A stretch of DNA of 64,000 nucleotides from an uncultured bacterium (GTDB lineage: Bacteria > Verrucomicrobiota > Lentisphaeria > Victivallales > Victivallaceae): NCBI GenBank assembly GCA_900551245.1, contig URVC01000016.1, forward strand, positions 1 to 64,000. Reading direction: 5' to 3'. The notes under the pieces are model-generated. The model was not told the DNA's origin. It searched no databases and was given only the letters and a program-made list of their open reading frames with translations. The stretch's first letter is position 1. Each line of letters opens with the position of its first letter. Shown one piece after another: positions 1 to 9,007 of the stretch. The translations under genes and the position numbers were made by a program.

Positions 1-522
1 TGTCCGGAACTCAAGGGAGCGGCGGACTATTGGGCAGTCAACCTTTATACGCGGGAACTCATCGATTCCCGCCGGAAAGATCTGTCCGCTTCCCGTTTCC
101 CGCACAAGAAACTGCGGATGATCGACAAGGATTTCTATCTGGAGGAGATGTATCCCGAAGGCATGACCGCCATGCTGGAACGCTTTCGCGACAAGCCGAT
201 TTACATTACGGAGAACGGCTGCAGCTGCAACGACGACCGCTTCCGCATCGTCTACCTGGCTCTTTACCTTTCAGCGGTGCATGACGCGCTCAAACGGGGC
301 ATGGATGTGCGCGGCTATCTCTACTGGTCGCTGATGGACAACTACGAATGGAGTTCCTTCCTGCCCCGCTTCGGTCTCGTGAATGTGGACTTCAAGACCT
401 TTGAACGGACTCCGAAGCCGAGTGCCGCATTTTATCGCGAAATCATTGAAAACAACGGCTTTTCGCAGGAGATACTGAGAAAATACCTGCATGAGCTCCC
501 GACACTGGAAATAACCCGCTGA
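1..522 (+). CDS. GH1 beta-glucosidase/6-phospho-beta-glucosidase-type, C-terminal part (5' end outside window)
   Basis: The frame is open from base 1 and ends at 522, so only the last 173 residues are present. The fragment carries the GH1 nucleophile motif ITENG (Glu codon near base 211). It also has the family's C-terminal signature YWSLMDNYEW, followed by RFGLVNVDF, both part of the aglycone and sugar-binding pocket. GH1 enzymes are retaining (beta/alpha)8 hydrolases that release glucose or other sugars from the non-reducing ends of beta-linked oligosaccharides. No signal peptide can be judged because the N-terminus is missing. The exact substrate (phosphorylated or not) cannot be decided from this piece. 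The family assignment is secure. Confidence 0.93.
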   Translation, partial: CPELKGAADYWAVNLYTRELIDSRRKDLSASRFPHKKLRMIDKDFYLEEMYPEGMTAMLERFRDKPIYITENGCSCNDDRFRIVYLALYLSAVHDALKRGMDVRGYLYWSLMDNYEWSSFLPRFGLVNVDFKTFERTPKPSAAFYREIIENNGFSQEILRKYLHELPTLEITR

Positions 523-754
523 GAATATACGTCCGCCGCTCCCGGTTCATGCCCCGAATCTCCGGAGCAGCAGGCAAGGAACCGCTTCGGGGTACCAGCC
601 CGGAGAAAAGAAGCTTCTGAAAATCCGGAACAGAAATTTTACATCTAAAATACGAAAAGGGGCTGTTGCAAAACCTCATAAGGTATGCGACAGCCCTTTT
701 TCTTTTGAATCTCGGTAAAATTGTGTATAATAAGGCTATGATCAGGAGATGACC

Positions 755-883
755 ATGGCCTATTTTACAAATTTGCAGGACTATTTGTTTCTTTGCTCAG
801 ATCTATCCTCTGAGGAAAAGCAAAAACTCGATAATTATCTCAGGATTTTAGAGTACTCAGGCGTAGGTCGAAAATGTGTTTGA
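755..883 (+). pseudogene. N-terminal remnant of the IS1182-type transposase
   Basis: An ATG at 755, preceded by aggaga at 743-748, opens a 42-codon frame that stops at 881-883. It translates to a hydrophilic, helical start (MAYFTNLQDYLF...). It lies inside the inverted repeats, and the frame of the remaining transposase (876-1763) begins immediately after it in a different phase. The simplest reading is one deletion that removed the middle of the gene and shifted the frame. It is not expected to be functional. Confidence 0.6.
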
Positions 884-1763
884 AAGCGGATATTCAGGCC
901 TTGGAAGTAACATGCATGCCGCGTATTCTCTTCAAATTGTAGTTTCGAAAGGACGGATTCTAGATTACCTTGTGTCACAAGATAGATCCGACAGTAAAAC
1001 TTTTATACCTCTACTTGACAACTATCATGCTGACTATGGCTCTTTTCCGGAAAAGTTATGTGCAGACAGTGGATATGGTTCATTGGATAACTGCAGGTAT
1101 ATGGCTGCTGAGGGCATAGAAAACTATGTCAAACCGCAGATTTGGCAGAAGATGGTTCGCGGAGAATATATCGATCTATACCGTTTCGATGAAGAACAAA
1201 ACCTGATTTGTTTGAACGGCAGGAAAGCAGTTAAACTTGATACGTATAGAACTCACTCCAGAGGGAAAGAAACCAAGTTTTATCATATTGAAAATTGCAA
1301 CGAATGTAAATTTAAACCATTTTGTATGAGATGTGTTGCTGATAAAGAACGCCAAGATAGAGTTTTTGAGGTATGCTATGATCTATATGAATTCAAGAAA
1401 CAAGCCGTACAAAATTTGCTTTCGCCGAAAGGAATTGAAATGCGTATCAATCGTTCATCCCAAGTAGAAGGAGCTTTCGGCATAATAAAGCAGGATATGG
1501 ATTATGAAGGGGTCAGGCGAAAAGGGCTCGATAATGTCAGTGCCGAGTGTATGCTCGTTTGTCTGGGATATAACATCCGCAAATTATTTTCTTTTTTCGA
1601 AGGAAAAGGTAAAACAGATTACTGGATTGCTCCTGCGGATCTTGAACCGGAAGTTCCAAAGAAGGCTAATCTGAAAAGACTCATGAAGAAGCAAATAGTG
1701 GGGCAAAATGAAATGCTGAGAGGGTCTTATAAATATGGGAAAAGGGCGGCTGCAAAACTATGA
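876..1763 (+). pseudogene. C-terminal part of IS1182-family DDE transposase
   Basis: The frame encodes about 295 residues of an IS4/IS1182-like DDE transposase. Visible are the middle Asp region (CADSGYGS), a Cys-rich insert (NCNECKFKPFCMRC) and the C-terminal Glu block (SSQVEGAFGIIKQDM), followed by the family ending LGYNIRKLF. The N-terminal DNA-binding region and the first catalytic Asp are missing. There is no ribosome-binding site before 876. With the remnant at 755-883 this is a deletion derivative that could move only if a full-length relative supplied transposase. The stop codon falls inside the right inverted repeat. Confidence 0.85.
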
Positions 1764-1803
1764 GGTTTTGCAACAGCCCCTTTCTGGAATTGCCGGAGTT
1801 GGC

Positions 1804-2388
1804 TTATTTGTTCGGGTTTTCAATCGCCTTGGCCATATACTCGATGGTGACCGGCTTGCCGGCTTCCACCTTGAAGGTGCGGGTAAGACGGCTGTCGTGA
1901 TTGACGAGCATGGCCGCCGCACCGTCCGGACCGCCGTCGGCGTCATACTGGGTCTTGCCGTAGGCCCAGAAGCCGTTCGGAATCATCGTGCCTTTGCGAT
2001 CGGTCACCTTCTTCAGGTCGGCATTGGAGACCGGCGTGCCGTTGACGGAGAGCTTGCTGACCGCCAGCCAGCCGCGCTCTTCGGCGTTTTTGGCCCACTG
2101 ACCGCCGATGGAGAGATAGACGTTTCCGGAGGTTTCCGGGGTGAAGACGAACTTGCAGAGCGTCCACTCCGCGCCGACCGGTTTGGTGGAGAAGGCGGAG
2201 AGACGGTAGGGACGGGTCTCCGCCGGCCCCCAGCCCTGCGGAGTTACCCGCCAGCCCTCGGAGGTTCCGGGCGTGAGCTTGACCTTGCCCTCCTTGGTGA
2301 TTCCGGTGAGGTCACACCGGGGAATGGAGGCGGCGAACAGCGATGCGGTGGTCACGGCGGAGAGGAACAGCGTTGCGAACAGTTTCAT
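1804..2388 (-). CDS. Small secreted protein, tandem paralogue A
   Basis: The 194-residue product has a classical Sec signal peptide (MKLFATLFLSAVTTASLFAA, cleavage near residue 20). The mature part is rich in beta-strand-like segments ending in a block of the type AGKPVTIEYMAK, and looks like a single jelly-roll or carbohydrate-binding-like domain. I do not recognise a named family. It is closely similar along its length to the product of 2625-3215. Identical stretches include the signal peptide, KFVFTPETSGNV and ADGGPDGAAA, so the pair arose by tandem duplication. It has its own promoter (2478-2506), so the two copies can be expressed separately. A role in cell-envelope or substrate binding is only a guess. 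Confidence 0.8.
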   Translation of the reverse strand: MKLFATLFLSAVTTASLFAASIPRCDLTGITKEGKVKLTPGTSEGWRVTPQGWGPAETRPYRLSAFSTKPVGAEWTLCKFVFTPETSGNVYLSIGGQWAKNAEERGWLAVSKLSVNGTPVSNADLKKVTDRKGTMIPNGFWAYGKTQYDADGGPDGAAAMLVNHDSRLTRTFKVEAGKPVTIEYMAKAIENPNK

Positions 2389-2477
2389 GACGGACTCCTT
2401 TCTTGCGTTGATGAAAACAGCACCATGGCGGCGCGAAGGATCGGTTCCCCAACCGGCGCACCAGGCACATAACGAAT

Positions 2478-2506
2478 AGTATAATCATTTTGTCCATTCT
2501 TGTCAA
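2478..2506 (-). promoter_or_regulatory. Sigma70-type promoter of paralogue A
   Basis: On the minus strand TTGACA (2501-2506) and TATACT (2478-2483) are separated by 17 bp. The start codon lies about 90 nt downstream. The same arrangement stands before paralogue B. Confidence 0.8.
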
Positions 2507-2560
2507 CCTGCCGGGCGGAGAAATTTTCTTTTTTCTTTCCATGCGAGGGGGAAAACGACG

Positions 2561-2598
2561 AATGAAAAACGGCGTCCTCCGCAGCAACGGAAGACGCC
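2561..2598 (-). terminator. Rho-independent terminator of paralogue B
   Basis: The stem ggcgtcttccg / cggaggacgcc (2571-2598, one mismatch) is followed on the minus strand by GTTTTTCATT. It lies 27 nt past the stop of the gene at 2625-3215 and upstream of the promoter of paralogue A, which insulates the two copies. Confidence 0.75.
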
Positions 2599-2624
2599 GG
2601 ATGGTACGGGAGAGATGAATCTGA

Positions 2625-3215
2625 TCAGTTGGCCGGAGCTTCGGTGGCTTTGGCCATGTATTCGACGGTGACCGGCTTGCCGGCTTCCACCTTGATGGTG
2701 CGGTAGACGCGGTTGTCGTGATTGACGGCCACCGCGGCCGCGCCGTCCGGACCGCCGTCGGCGACATACTTCACTTTCTTGCCGCCCAGCCAGAATCCAT
2801 TCGGCATAATTTTGCCATTGCGGTTCGTCGTCTTTTTCATGTCGGAATTGGTCACGGGCTGGCCGTTGATGGCAAGTTTGCTGACCAGCATCCAGGCGCG
2901 GTCATTCTCGGTTTTCCCCCACTGGCCGCCGATGGAGAGGTTCACATTTCCGGAGGTTTCCGGGGTGAAGACGAACTTGCAAAGGGTCCACTCGGAGCCG
3001 ATGGCCTTGGGGGCCGTGGCGGAAATCCGGTGCTGACGGGTCGCCTGATCGCCCCAGGTCTGATGGATGACTTTCATCCCGCCTTCGACAGTTCCCGGAG
3101 TGAGCTTGACATTCCCGGTTTTGTTCACGCCGGAAACATCGCACCGGGGAATGGAGGCGGCGAACAGCGATGCGGTGGTCACGGCGGAGAGGAACAGCGT
3201 TGCAAACAGTTTCAT
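2625..3215 (-). CDS. Small secreted protein, tandem paralogue B
   Basis: The 196-residue product shares the signal peptide (first 21 residues identical) and most of the mature sequence with paralogue A. The differences are concentrated in the loops after the signal peptide and at the very C-terminus. No catalytic motif is visible. The mature part reads as one compact beta-rich domain with few cysteines. It is transcribed from 3301-3329 and ends at its own terminator (2561-2598). Two nearly identical strong promoters suggest high constitutive expression of an abundant exported protein. The function is unknown. Confidence 0.8.
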   Translation of the reverse strand: MKLFATLFLSAVTTASLFAASIPRCDVSGVNKTGNVKLTPGTVEGGMKVIHQTWGDQATRQHRISATAPKAIGSEWTLCKFVFTPETSGNVNLSIGGQWGKTENDRAWMLVSKLAINGQPVTNSDMKKTTNRNGKIMPNGFWLGGKKVKYVADGGPDGAAAVAVNHDNRVYRTIKVEAGKPVTVEYMAKATEAPAN

Positions 3216-3300
3216 GACGGACTCCTTTTTTTACCCGTTTCAAAATCTTCCCGGGGCGACGGTTGTCGGATCCCCGCCGGCGCACCGGGCACATATCCGT

Positions 3301-3329
3301 ATTATAATCAGTTTCGCGCCGAATGTCAA
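3301..3329 (-). promoter_or_regulatory. Sigma70-type promoter of paralogue B
   Basis: TTGACA (3324-3329) and TATAAT (3301-3306) are 17 bp apart on the minus strand, a full consensus match. The segment just downstream (atgtgcccggtgcgccggcg on the minus strand) is also conserved in front of paralogue A. The rest of the 348-bp gap 3216-3563 holds the dnaE promoter and nothing else I can support. Confidence 0.85.
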
Positions 3330-3485
3330 TCGTTTCACGAAAAAAATGATGATTTTTTGATCGCGGAAGGGCGGAATGCTCCATGGAATTCCGCTCCCCG
3401 GGGGGATGGAATCCGCCGCTCATACTGCATTCGGCAGAGAGACGGAATACCGGGATTTTTTTTTGAAAAATATTCGGTCGGCGGG

Positions 3486-3514
3486 TTGTGAAGAGACGCT
3501 TTCCGGAGTATACT
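3486..3514 (+). promoter_or_regulatory. Probable dnaE promoter
   Basis: TTGTGA (3486-3491), a 17-bp spacer and TATACT (3509-3514) lie 49 nt before the dnaE start codon. A ribosome-binding site caggag follows at 3545-3550. Confidence 0.6.
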
Positions 3515-3563
3515 ATTCCGTGGTATTGTTCACGATTTTTCATACAGGAGAAATGCGCCGAAA

Positions 3564-6500
3564 ATGGCTTCCGATTTCGTTCATCTGCATCTGCACACCC
3601 ATTACAGCATGCTCGACGGAGCGTGCACCATCCCCGGTCTGGTCGAGCTGGCCAAAGAACATGACATGAGCGCGATGGCCATCACCGACCACGGTTACAT
3701 GGGGGGCGTCGAAGAGTTCCACCGGGTGCTCTCCGGGGCCGGAATCAATCCGATCGTCGGGGTGGAAGCCTACGTCGCTCCCGGCGATATGCGCGATTTC
3801 GATTCGAACAAGCCCTTCAACCGCGGCGGATTCCACCTGGTGCTGCTCTGCGAGAACGAACAGGGCTACCTCAGTTTGTGCAAGCTCATGTCCGCCGCCA
3901 ACAAGGAGGGATTCCACTACAAGCCGAGGATCGACAAGGAGATCATGCGGCAGTATCACGAGGGGCTCATCTGCACCAGCGCCTGCATCGGCGGCGAGAT
4001 TTCGCAGTACTTCCTCCAGGGCAACACGAAGCGCGCGGAGCAGGCGCTCGGCGAATATCTCGACATCTTCGGCCCGGACCGCTTCTTCATCGAACTCATG
4101 GATCACGGCATGGAGGAGGAGCAGCGCTGCAACAAGTACTTGATCGACCTCGCCCGGCGCAACAACCTCAAGCTCATCGCCACCAACGACGTCCACTACA
4201 TGCGCAAGGAGGACGCCGAGGCGCATGAGATCATGCTCTGCATCCAGACCGGCGCGCGGCTGGCGGAGAAGCACTTCCGCTTCCCGACGCCGGAGTTCTA
4301 CTTCAAGGGCGAGCAGGAGATGCGCGAACTCTTCCGCGAGGTGCCTGACGCGATCACCAACACCCGGCTGATCGCCGAACGGTGCAGCATGAAGTTTCAC
4401 TACGTGCCCGAGGTCAACCATTACCCGAAGTTCTACATGTCCGACGGGCGGCTGGCCGACCGCAACGACCTGCGCGAGGTCTGTTTCGACAACATGGAGT
4501 ACCGCTACGGATTCGATCCGCGCAAAATCTCCGAGCCGGACGCGCGCCAGAAGGAGATCCTCGACCGGATGGAATACGAACTCGGCGTCATCGAGAAGAC
4601 CGGTTTCATCAGTTACTTCTTCGTGGTGTCGGACTTCATCCGCCACGCCAAGGCCGAGGACATTCCGGTGGGGCCGGGGCGCGGTTCCGGCGCCGGTTCT
4701 CTCGTCGCCTATCTGACGCGGATCACCGACATCGACCCGCTGCGGTTCAACCTCTTCTTCGAACGCTTTCTCAACCCGGAGCGGGTCAGTCCGCCGGACT
4801 TCGACGTGGACTTCTGCGAACGCCGCCGGGGCGAGGTGATCGACTACGTCCGGGGCAAGTACGGCTTCGACAGCGTCGCGCAGATCTGCACCTACGGCCA
4901 GCTCAAGGCGAAGGCGGTGGTCAAGGACGTCGCCCGCGTGCTCGGCTGTGACTTCGAATTCGGCAACCGCCTCTCGAAGATGATTCCGGAAGACCCGAAG
5001 ATGACCCTCGACAAGGCGGTCGAGCAGAACAAGGAACTCGCCGAGAAGATCGAGACCGACCCGATGATCGGCAAGGTGTGGAAGTTCGCGAAGGTGCTCG
5101 AAGGGCTGAACCGTCAGACCGGCATCCACGCCGCGGGGGTGATCATCGGCGACCAGCGGCTGGACAACCTCGTGCCGCTGGCGCGGAGCGCCTCCGACAG
5201 CATGGTGGTGCCGTTCCCGGCGCACCCGTGCGAGGAGCAGGGGCTGCTCAAGATGGACTTCCTCGGGCTGAAGACGCTGACCATCATCAAGGATGCGCTC
5301 AACATGATCCACAAGGACTTCGGGATCGACATCGACATGATGAAGATTCCGCTCGACGACCCGAAGACCTTCGAGATGCTCCAGCGCGGCGACACGGTTG
5401 CGGTCTTCCAGCTGGAATCCGGCGGTATGCAGAATCTCTGCCGTTCGTTCGGAGTGGAGACGCTCGAGCACATCATCGCGCTTCTGGCGATCTACCGGCC
5501 CGGCCCGATGCAGTTCATTCCGGACTTCATCCGCCGCAAGAAGGGCGAGGAGGAGATCATCTACGACCACCCGCTGATGGAGAATTGTCTCAAGGAGACC
5601 TACGGCATCATGCTCTATCAGGAGCAGATCATGCAGGTGGTGCAGGTTCTGGCCGGCTTCACCCTCGGCGGCGCGGACATTCTGCGCCGGGCGATCGGCA
5701 AGAAGAAGGTCGACGTGCTGACCAAGCAGAAGGAGAAGTTCTTCAAGGGGTGCAAGGAGACCAACAACATCGATGAGAAGCTGGCCGACCAGATCTGGGA
5801 GAAGATCAAGTTGTTCGCCGGATACGGCTTCAACAAGTCGCACTCGGCGGCCTACGGTTTCGTCTGCTACCAGACCGCCTACCTCAAGGCGAACTATCCG
5901 GTGCAGTTCATGGCGGCGATTCTCAACGGTGAAATCGAGTCCGCCGAGCGGATCGCCTTCATGATCAACACCTGCAAGGATATGGGGATCAAGGTGCTTC
6001 CGCCGGATGTGAACTCTTCGGACATCCGTTTCTCCACCGACGGCGACTGCATCCGCTTCGGTCTCGGCGCGATCAAGGGGGTGGGCGAGGTCGCCGCCTC
6101 GAAGATCATCGAGAGCCGCAAGGCCGACGGCCGCTTCGAAACCTTCGCCGACTTCTGCGAGCGGTGCGGCTCGGATGTCAACTCCCGCATGCTCGAACAT
6201 CTCACCCGGGCGGGCGCGCTCGACGGTCTCGGGCTGCGCCGCAGCCAGATTCTGGCGATTGCCGAACCGATGATGGAGTTCGCCAAGGTGCGCGCGGCGG
6301 AGCGCGCCGCCGGACAGGGGTCGCTCTTCGACCTGCTCGATGAGGCGGATGCCGGCGAGGTCTGTTCGGTGCCGATTCCGGATATTCCGGAGTTCGACCA
6401 GGAGGAGATTTTAAAGAGCGAGAAGGAGCTGCTCGGCTTCTATGTGACCGGGCACCCGCTCGACTACTGCGCGGAACTGGTCCGGGCGTTTGCGAGCGTG

Positions 6501-7118
6501 CCGCTGCGGGATCTGGATAGACTCAACGACAACGCGCAGGTGCGGCTGACCGGCATGGTCGGCTCCTTCACCCAGAAGTTCAGCAAGAATTCCGGCAAGC
6601 AGTTCGGCATCCTCCAGCTGGAGGACCTCGACTCCTCCGCCGAGTGCATGATCTACGAGCGGGCGCTCAACACGCTGTTGAGTTCCGGAATCGAGATGCT
6701 TCCCGGCACGCCGCTGCTGCTCGAAGCCACGGTCAGCAAACGGGATGAAGCGGAGAAGCCGCGGGTGATCGTCGAGCGGGTGATGCTGCTCGGCGAGGCG
6801 CCGGCGACGCTGGCCGAAGAGCTGCATCTGCACATCTACGCTTCGGAGATCACCAGCGAAAAACTCAAACAGATTTCGGAGGCCTGTTTCCGGGCTCCCG
6901 GCGACACCCGGGTGGTGGTCTGCCTGGTGGGGACCGATGATTCGGTGACCTTCATCGAGTCGCGCGGACGGAAGATTTCGGTGACGCCGGAGCTGCTCCG
7001 GGAGCTGGATTCGATCCTCGGAACCGGCCATTACCGGCTGAAGGCGAAGCCGTATTCGCCGCCGCCGCGGCGGATGTGGAACCGCGACAAGGCGGCCGCG
7101 GAGGAGCCGGCCAAATAA
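3564..7118 (+). CDS. dnaE: DNA polymerase III alpha subunit (replicative polymerase)
   Basis: The 1184-residue protein is the right length for DnaE and has the expected domain order. The N-terminal PHP domain runs to about residue 270 and begins with HLHTHYSMLDG. The polymerase core follows, with GPGRGSGAGS near residue 370 and the catalytic aspartates in PDFDVDF near residue 411. Helix-hairpin-helix and OB-fold regions (VRLTGMVGSF near 995) come after. The start at 3564 is chosen because DFVHLHLHTHYS is the family N-terminus and caggag precedes it; an ATG at 3553 is out of frame. DnaE acts in the cytoplasm at the replication fork. There is no intein or frameshift. Confidence 0.98.
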   Translation: MASDFVHLHLHTHYSMLDGACTIPGLVELAKEHDMSAMAITDHGYMGGVEEFHRVLSGAGINPIVGVEAYVAPGDMRDFDSNKPFNRGGFHLVLLCENEQGYLSLCKLMSAANKEGFHYKPRIDKEIMRQYHEGLICTSACIGGEISQYFLQGNTKRAEQALGEYLDIFGPDRFFIELMDHGMEEEQRCNKYLIDLARRNNLKLIATNDVHYMRKEDAEAHEIMLCIQTGARLAEKHFRFPTPEFYFKGEQEMRELFREVPDAITNTRLIAERCSMKFHYVPEVNHYPKFYMSDGRLADRNDLREVCFDNMEYRYGFDPRKISEPDARQKEILDRMEYELGVIEKTGFISYFFVVSDFIRHAKAEDIPVGPGRGSGAGSLVAYLTRITDIDPLRFNLFFERFLNPERVSPPDFDVDFCERRRGEVIDYVRGKYGFDSVAQICTYGQLKAKAVVKDVARVLGCDFEFGNRLSKMIPEDPKMTLDKAVEQNKELAEKIETDPMIGKVWKFAKVLEGLNRQTGIHAAGVIIGDQRLDNLVPLARSASDSMVVPFPAHPCEEQGLLKMDFLGLKTLTIIKDALNMIHKDFGIDIDMMKIPLDDPKTFEMLQRGDTVAVFQLESGGMQNLCRSFGVETLEHIIALLAIYRPGPMQFIPDFIRRKKGEEEIIYDHPLMENCLKETYGIMLYQEQIMQVVQVLAGFTLGGADILRRAIGKKKVDVLTKQKEKFFKGCKETNNIDEKLADQIWEKIKLFAGYGFNKSHSAAYGFVCYQTAYLKANYPVQFMAAILNGEIESAERIAFMINTCKDMGIKVLPPDVNSSDIRFSTDGDCIRFGLGAIKGVGEVAASKIIESRKADGRFETFADFCERCGSDVNSRMLEHLTRAGALDGLGLRRSQILAIAEPMMEFAKVRAAERAAGQGSLFDLLDEADAGEVCSVPIPDIPEFDQEEILKSEKELLGFYVTGHPLDYCAELVRAFASVPLRDLDRLNDNAQVRLTGMVGSFTQKFSKNSGKQFGILQLEDLDSSAECMIYERALNTLLSSGIEMLPGTPLLLEATVSKRDEAEKPRVIVERVMLLGEAPATLAEELHLHIYASEITSEKLKQISEACFRAPGDTRVVVCLVGTDDSVTFIESRGRKISVTPELLRELDSILGTGHYRLKAKPYSPPPRRMWNRDKAAAEEPAK

Positions 7119-7139
7119 ATTGCAACCCGGGGAGGGCGT

Positions 7140-8438
7140 ATGGGGCGGAGTTTTGCCGAAGAGCTTCCGGCGCATCTGGAGGAGTGGGTGCGCGAAGGAT
7201 TGATTTCACCGGAGAGCGCCGAAATTCTGCTTCGCCGGAACAGGGCGGAGGCGGGCGTGGCGGCGGATGCGGTGAAGCGGAAACTGCTGACGGTTCTGGC
7301 GATTCTCTGTGCGGCGCTGCTCGGCGGCGGACTCATTCTGGTGATCGCGCACAACTGGGATATGCTCAGCCCCTTCTGGCGGCTGTCGATGGCGTACCTG
7401 CCGCTGCTGGCCGGATTGGTCTTCGGCGGCTTCGTATTGCGGCGCCACGACGGGGAGCCGTGCTGGTGTGAACCCGCGGCGCTCTGGATCGGTGCCGCCG
7501 CCGCTTCGGCGATTGCGATTGTTTCCCAGCTCTATCAGGTCAGCGGTTCGCTGAATGACTACCTCTTCTGGTTGATTCTGCTCTGCGTGCCGCAGGTCTG
7601 GCTGTTCCGCAGTACGGCACTGGCTCTCTGCTGTTCGGTTGCGACGGTGGCGATGGCGGTCAGCGGGGCGGAGTTGATCGAGAGGAGCTTTCTTCAGACG
7701 ACGCTGTTCTTCCTGCTGCTCGCGCCGTGGACACTGCGTCTGGCACTGCGCGCTGCGGGCCGCTGGGGGAAACTGGCGGGGCAGCTGGCGACACTGCTTC
7801 TGCTCTTTACGCTGGGCGGTTGCGCTCTGGGAAAGACCGGGGGATTCGTGAGCCTGATTTCGTGGGCGGCGCTCTTTTCGGTGCTGTTGACCGGCGGGGC
7901 GGAGCTGTTCCGCCGGGAGGGCGGCGGCCGTTTCGGCAACCTCTTTCTCCTCGCCGGATTCGGCGGGCTGGCCTGGCTGGTCGTCGCCGGCAGTTTTCGC
8001 GAGTTCTGGGGAATGTTCCGCGAGGTCGACTGCACCGCTTCCGGGTGGATCTGGCTGTTGTTCACCCTCGCGCTCTACGCCGCAGCCGTCGGATTTCTCT
8101 GCCGTTACCGGCGCCGTGCGGAGGGGGGCTGGATCGCGGTTGCGGCGCCACTGCTGGTCTTCTGCTGTCTGCTGGGGGAGAATCCTGATCAAAGTATGTT
8201 GCTTTTCAACATTTACTTTGCAGTCACCGGGCTCTGGATGCTGTGGTACGGGGTGCGATTGCGGCAGTTGGGCTGGCTCAACGGCGGGATGCTGATATTG
8301 GGCGCTCAGATCTTTCTGCGCTTCTGCGCGTCGGGCGACATTCTCGCCTGCGGCATCTGTTTTCTCGTGCTCGGCGCGGCGCTCGGCGGGGTGAATCTGG
8401 TTCTGGCCCGGAAGTTCCGGCGGGAGGCGGTGCAATGA
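7140..8438 (+). CDS. DUF2157 multi-spanning membrane protein
   Basis: The 432-residue protein starts with a soluble, helical N-terminal segment of about 45 residues (EWVREGLISPESAEILL), typical of DUF2157 proteins. It is followed by about ten or more hydrophobic segments to the C-terminus. The start ATG at 7140 follows ggagg at 7131-7135, and the gene begins 21 nt after dnaE. Its stop overlaps the start of the next gene by ATGA, so the two are translationally coupled. DUF2157 proteins are often encoded next to GDYXXLXY proteins, as here. The biochemical function of the family is not known to me. Confidence 0.85.
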   Translation: MGRSFAEELPAHLEEWVREGLISPESAEILLRRNRAEAGVAADAVKRKLLTVLAILCAALLGGGLILVIAHNWDMLSPFWRLSMAYLPLLAGLVFGGFVLRRHDGEPCWCEPAALWIGAAAASAIAIVSQLYQVSGSLNDYLFWLILLCVPQVWLFRSTALALCCSVATVAMAVSGAELIERSFLQTTLFFLLLAPWTLRLALRAAGRWGKLAGQLATLLLLFTLGGCALGKTGGFVSLISWAALFSVLLTGGAELFRREGGGRFGNLFLLAGFGGLAWLVVAGSFREFWGMFREVDCTASGWIWLLFTLALYAAAVGFLCRYRRRAEGGWIAVAAPLLVFCCLLGENPDQSMLLFNIYFAVTGLWMLWYGVRLRQLGWLNGGMLILGAQIFLRFCASGDILACGICFLVLGAALGGVNLVLARKFRREAVQ

Positions 8439-9007
8439 AACGTTGGAAATGGATCGCTTATCTGTTCGCTTCGCTGTTGATTCTCGCGGTGGTCTCGATC
8501 AAAATCGTGCGGGCGGAGGTGGCGTACCGGTTTGGAAGAAGCTACCGGTTCCCGATTCAGGCGTACGACCCGCGCGATCCCTTCCGGGGGCGTTACCTCG
8601 CGCTGGAGATGGAGCATGTGGCCCGCAGTTCCGCGATTCCTGCGGAAGACACGTGTGGACCGTTTTCGTGTTGCGTGTCGATTACCGTCGATGAGAAGGG
8701 GAGGGCGCGGTTCGACCATCTGTCGCCCGAGCCGCCGGAGTCGGGCGACTGGCTCAACGTCGATCTGCAGAGGTTCCGGGGGACCCGGAACAGCTTCCGT
8801 CCCCCGTTCGAACGGTTCTACCTCAACGAGAAACTCGCCCCGGCGGCGGAGCAGATTCTTATGGATTCGTTTACGCGCGGTGACGCGGAACTGGTGGTCC
8901 GCGTCTATCGCGGCTTCGGCTGTGTCGAAGATCTGTTGATCGACGGCGTGCCGATCCGCGAACTTGCGAAACAGCGGCTTACTTCAACTGCTTCGACGCG
9001 AGAATGA
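8435..9007 (+). CDS. GDYXXLXY-domain membrane-anchored protein
   Basis: The 190-residue protein has one N-terminal membrane segment (IAYLFASLLILAVVSIKIV), then an extracytoplasmic domain. That domain carries DPFRGRYLALEME, a variant of the GDYXXLXY signature (G-R-Y-L-A-L-E). The gene starts inside the stop of the DUF2157 gene (ATGA at 8435-8438), the usual pairing for this family. Its last 29 bp overlap the end of the convergent gene at 8979-10124. The function is unknown; co-occurrence suggests the two form a membrane complex. Confidence 0.8.
   Translation: MKRWKWIAYLFASLLILAVVSIKIVRAEVAYRFGRSYRFPIQAYDPRDPFRGRYLALEMEHVARSSAIPAEDTCGPFSCCVSITVDEKGRARFDHLSPEPPESGDWLNVDLQRFRGTRNSFRPPFERFYLNEKLAPAAEQILMDSFTRGDAELVVRVYRGFGCVEDLLIDGVPIRELAKQRLTSTASTRE

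Larger units (their letters stand above)
656..1783 (+). mobile_element. IS1182-type insertion sequence, internally deleted derivative
   Basis: The ends are perfect 25-bp terminal inverted repeats at 656-680 and 1759-1783 (left end begins aaaggggctgttgcaaaacc). Between them lie a 42-codon N-terminal transposase piece (755-883) and, in another frame, the C-terminal transposase (876-1763). The element is about 1.13 kb, shorter than the 1.5-1.9 kb I expect for IS1182 family members. Each end also folds on itself: bases 656-705 and 1738-1783 form imperfect hairpins, as often seen at IS ends. Base composition is distinctly A+T-rich against the flanks. I could not identify a convincing target-site duplication. 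Confidence 0.85.

Noticed and set aside
3540..6200. Long minus-strand frame opposite dnaE
   Set aside because: It has the His/Arg/Leu/Val/Asp-biased composition of a shadow frame and no ribosome-binding site; dnaE on the other strand is certain.
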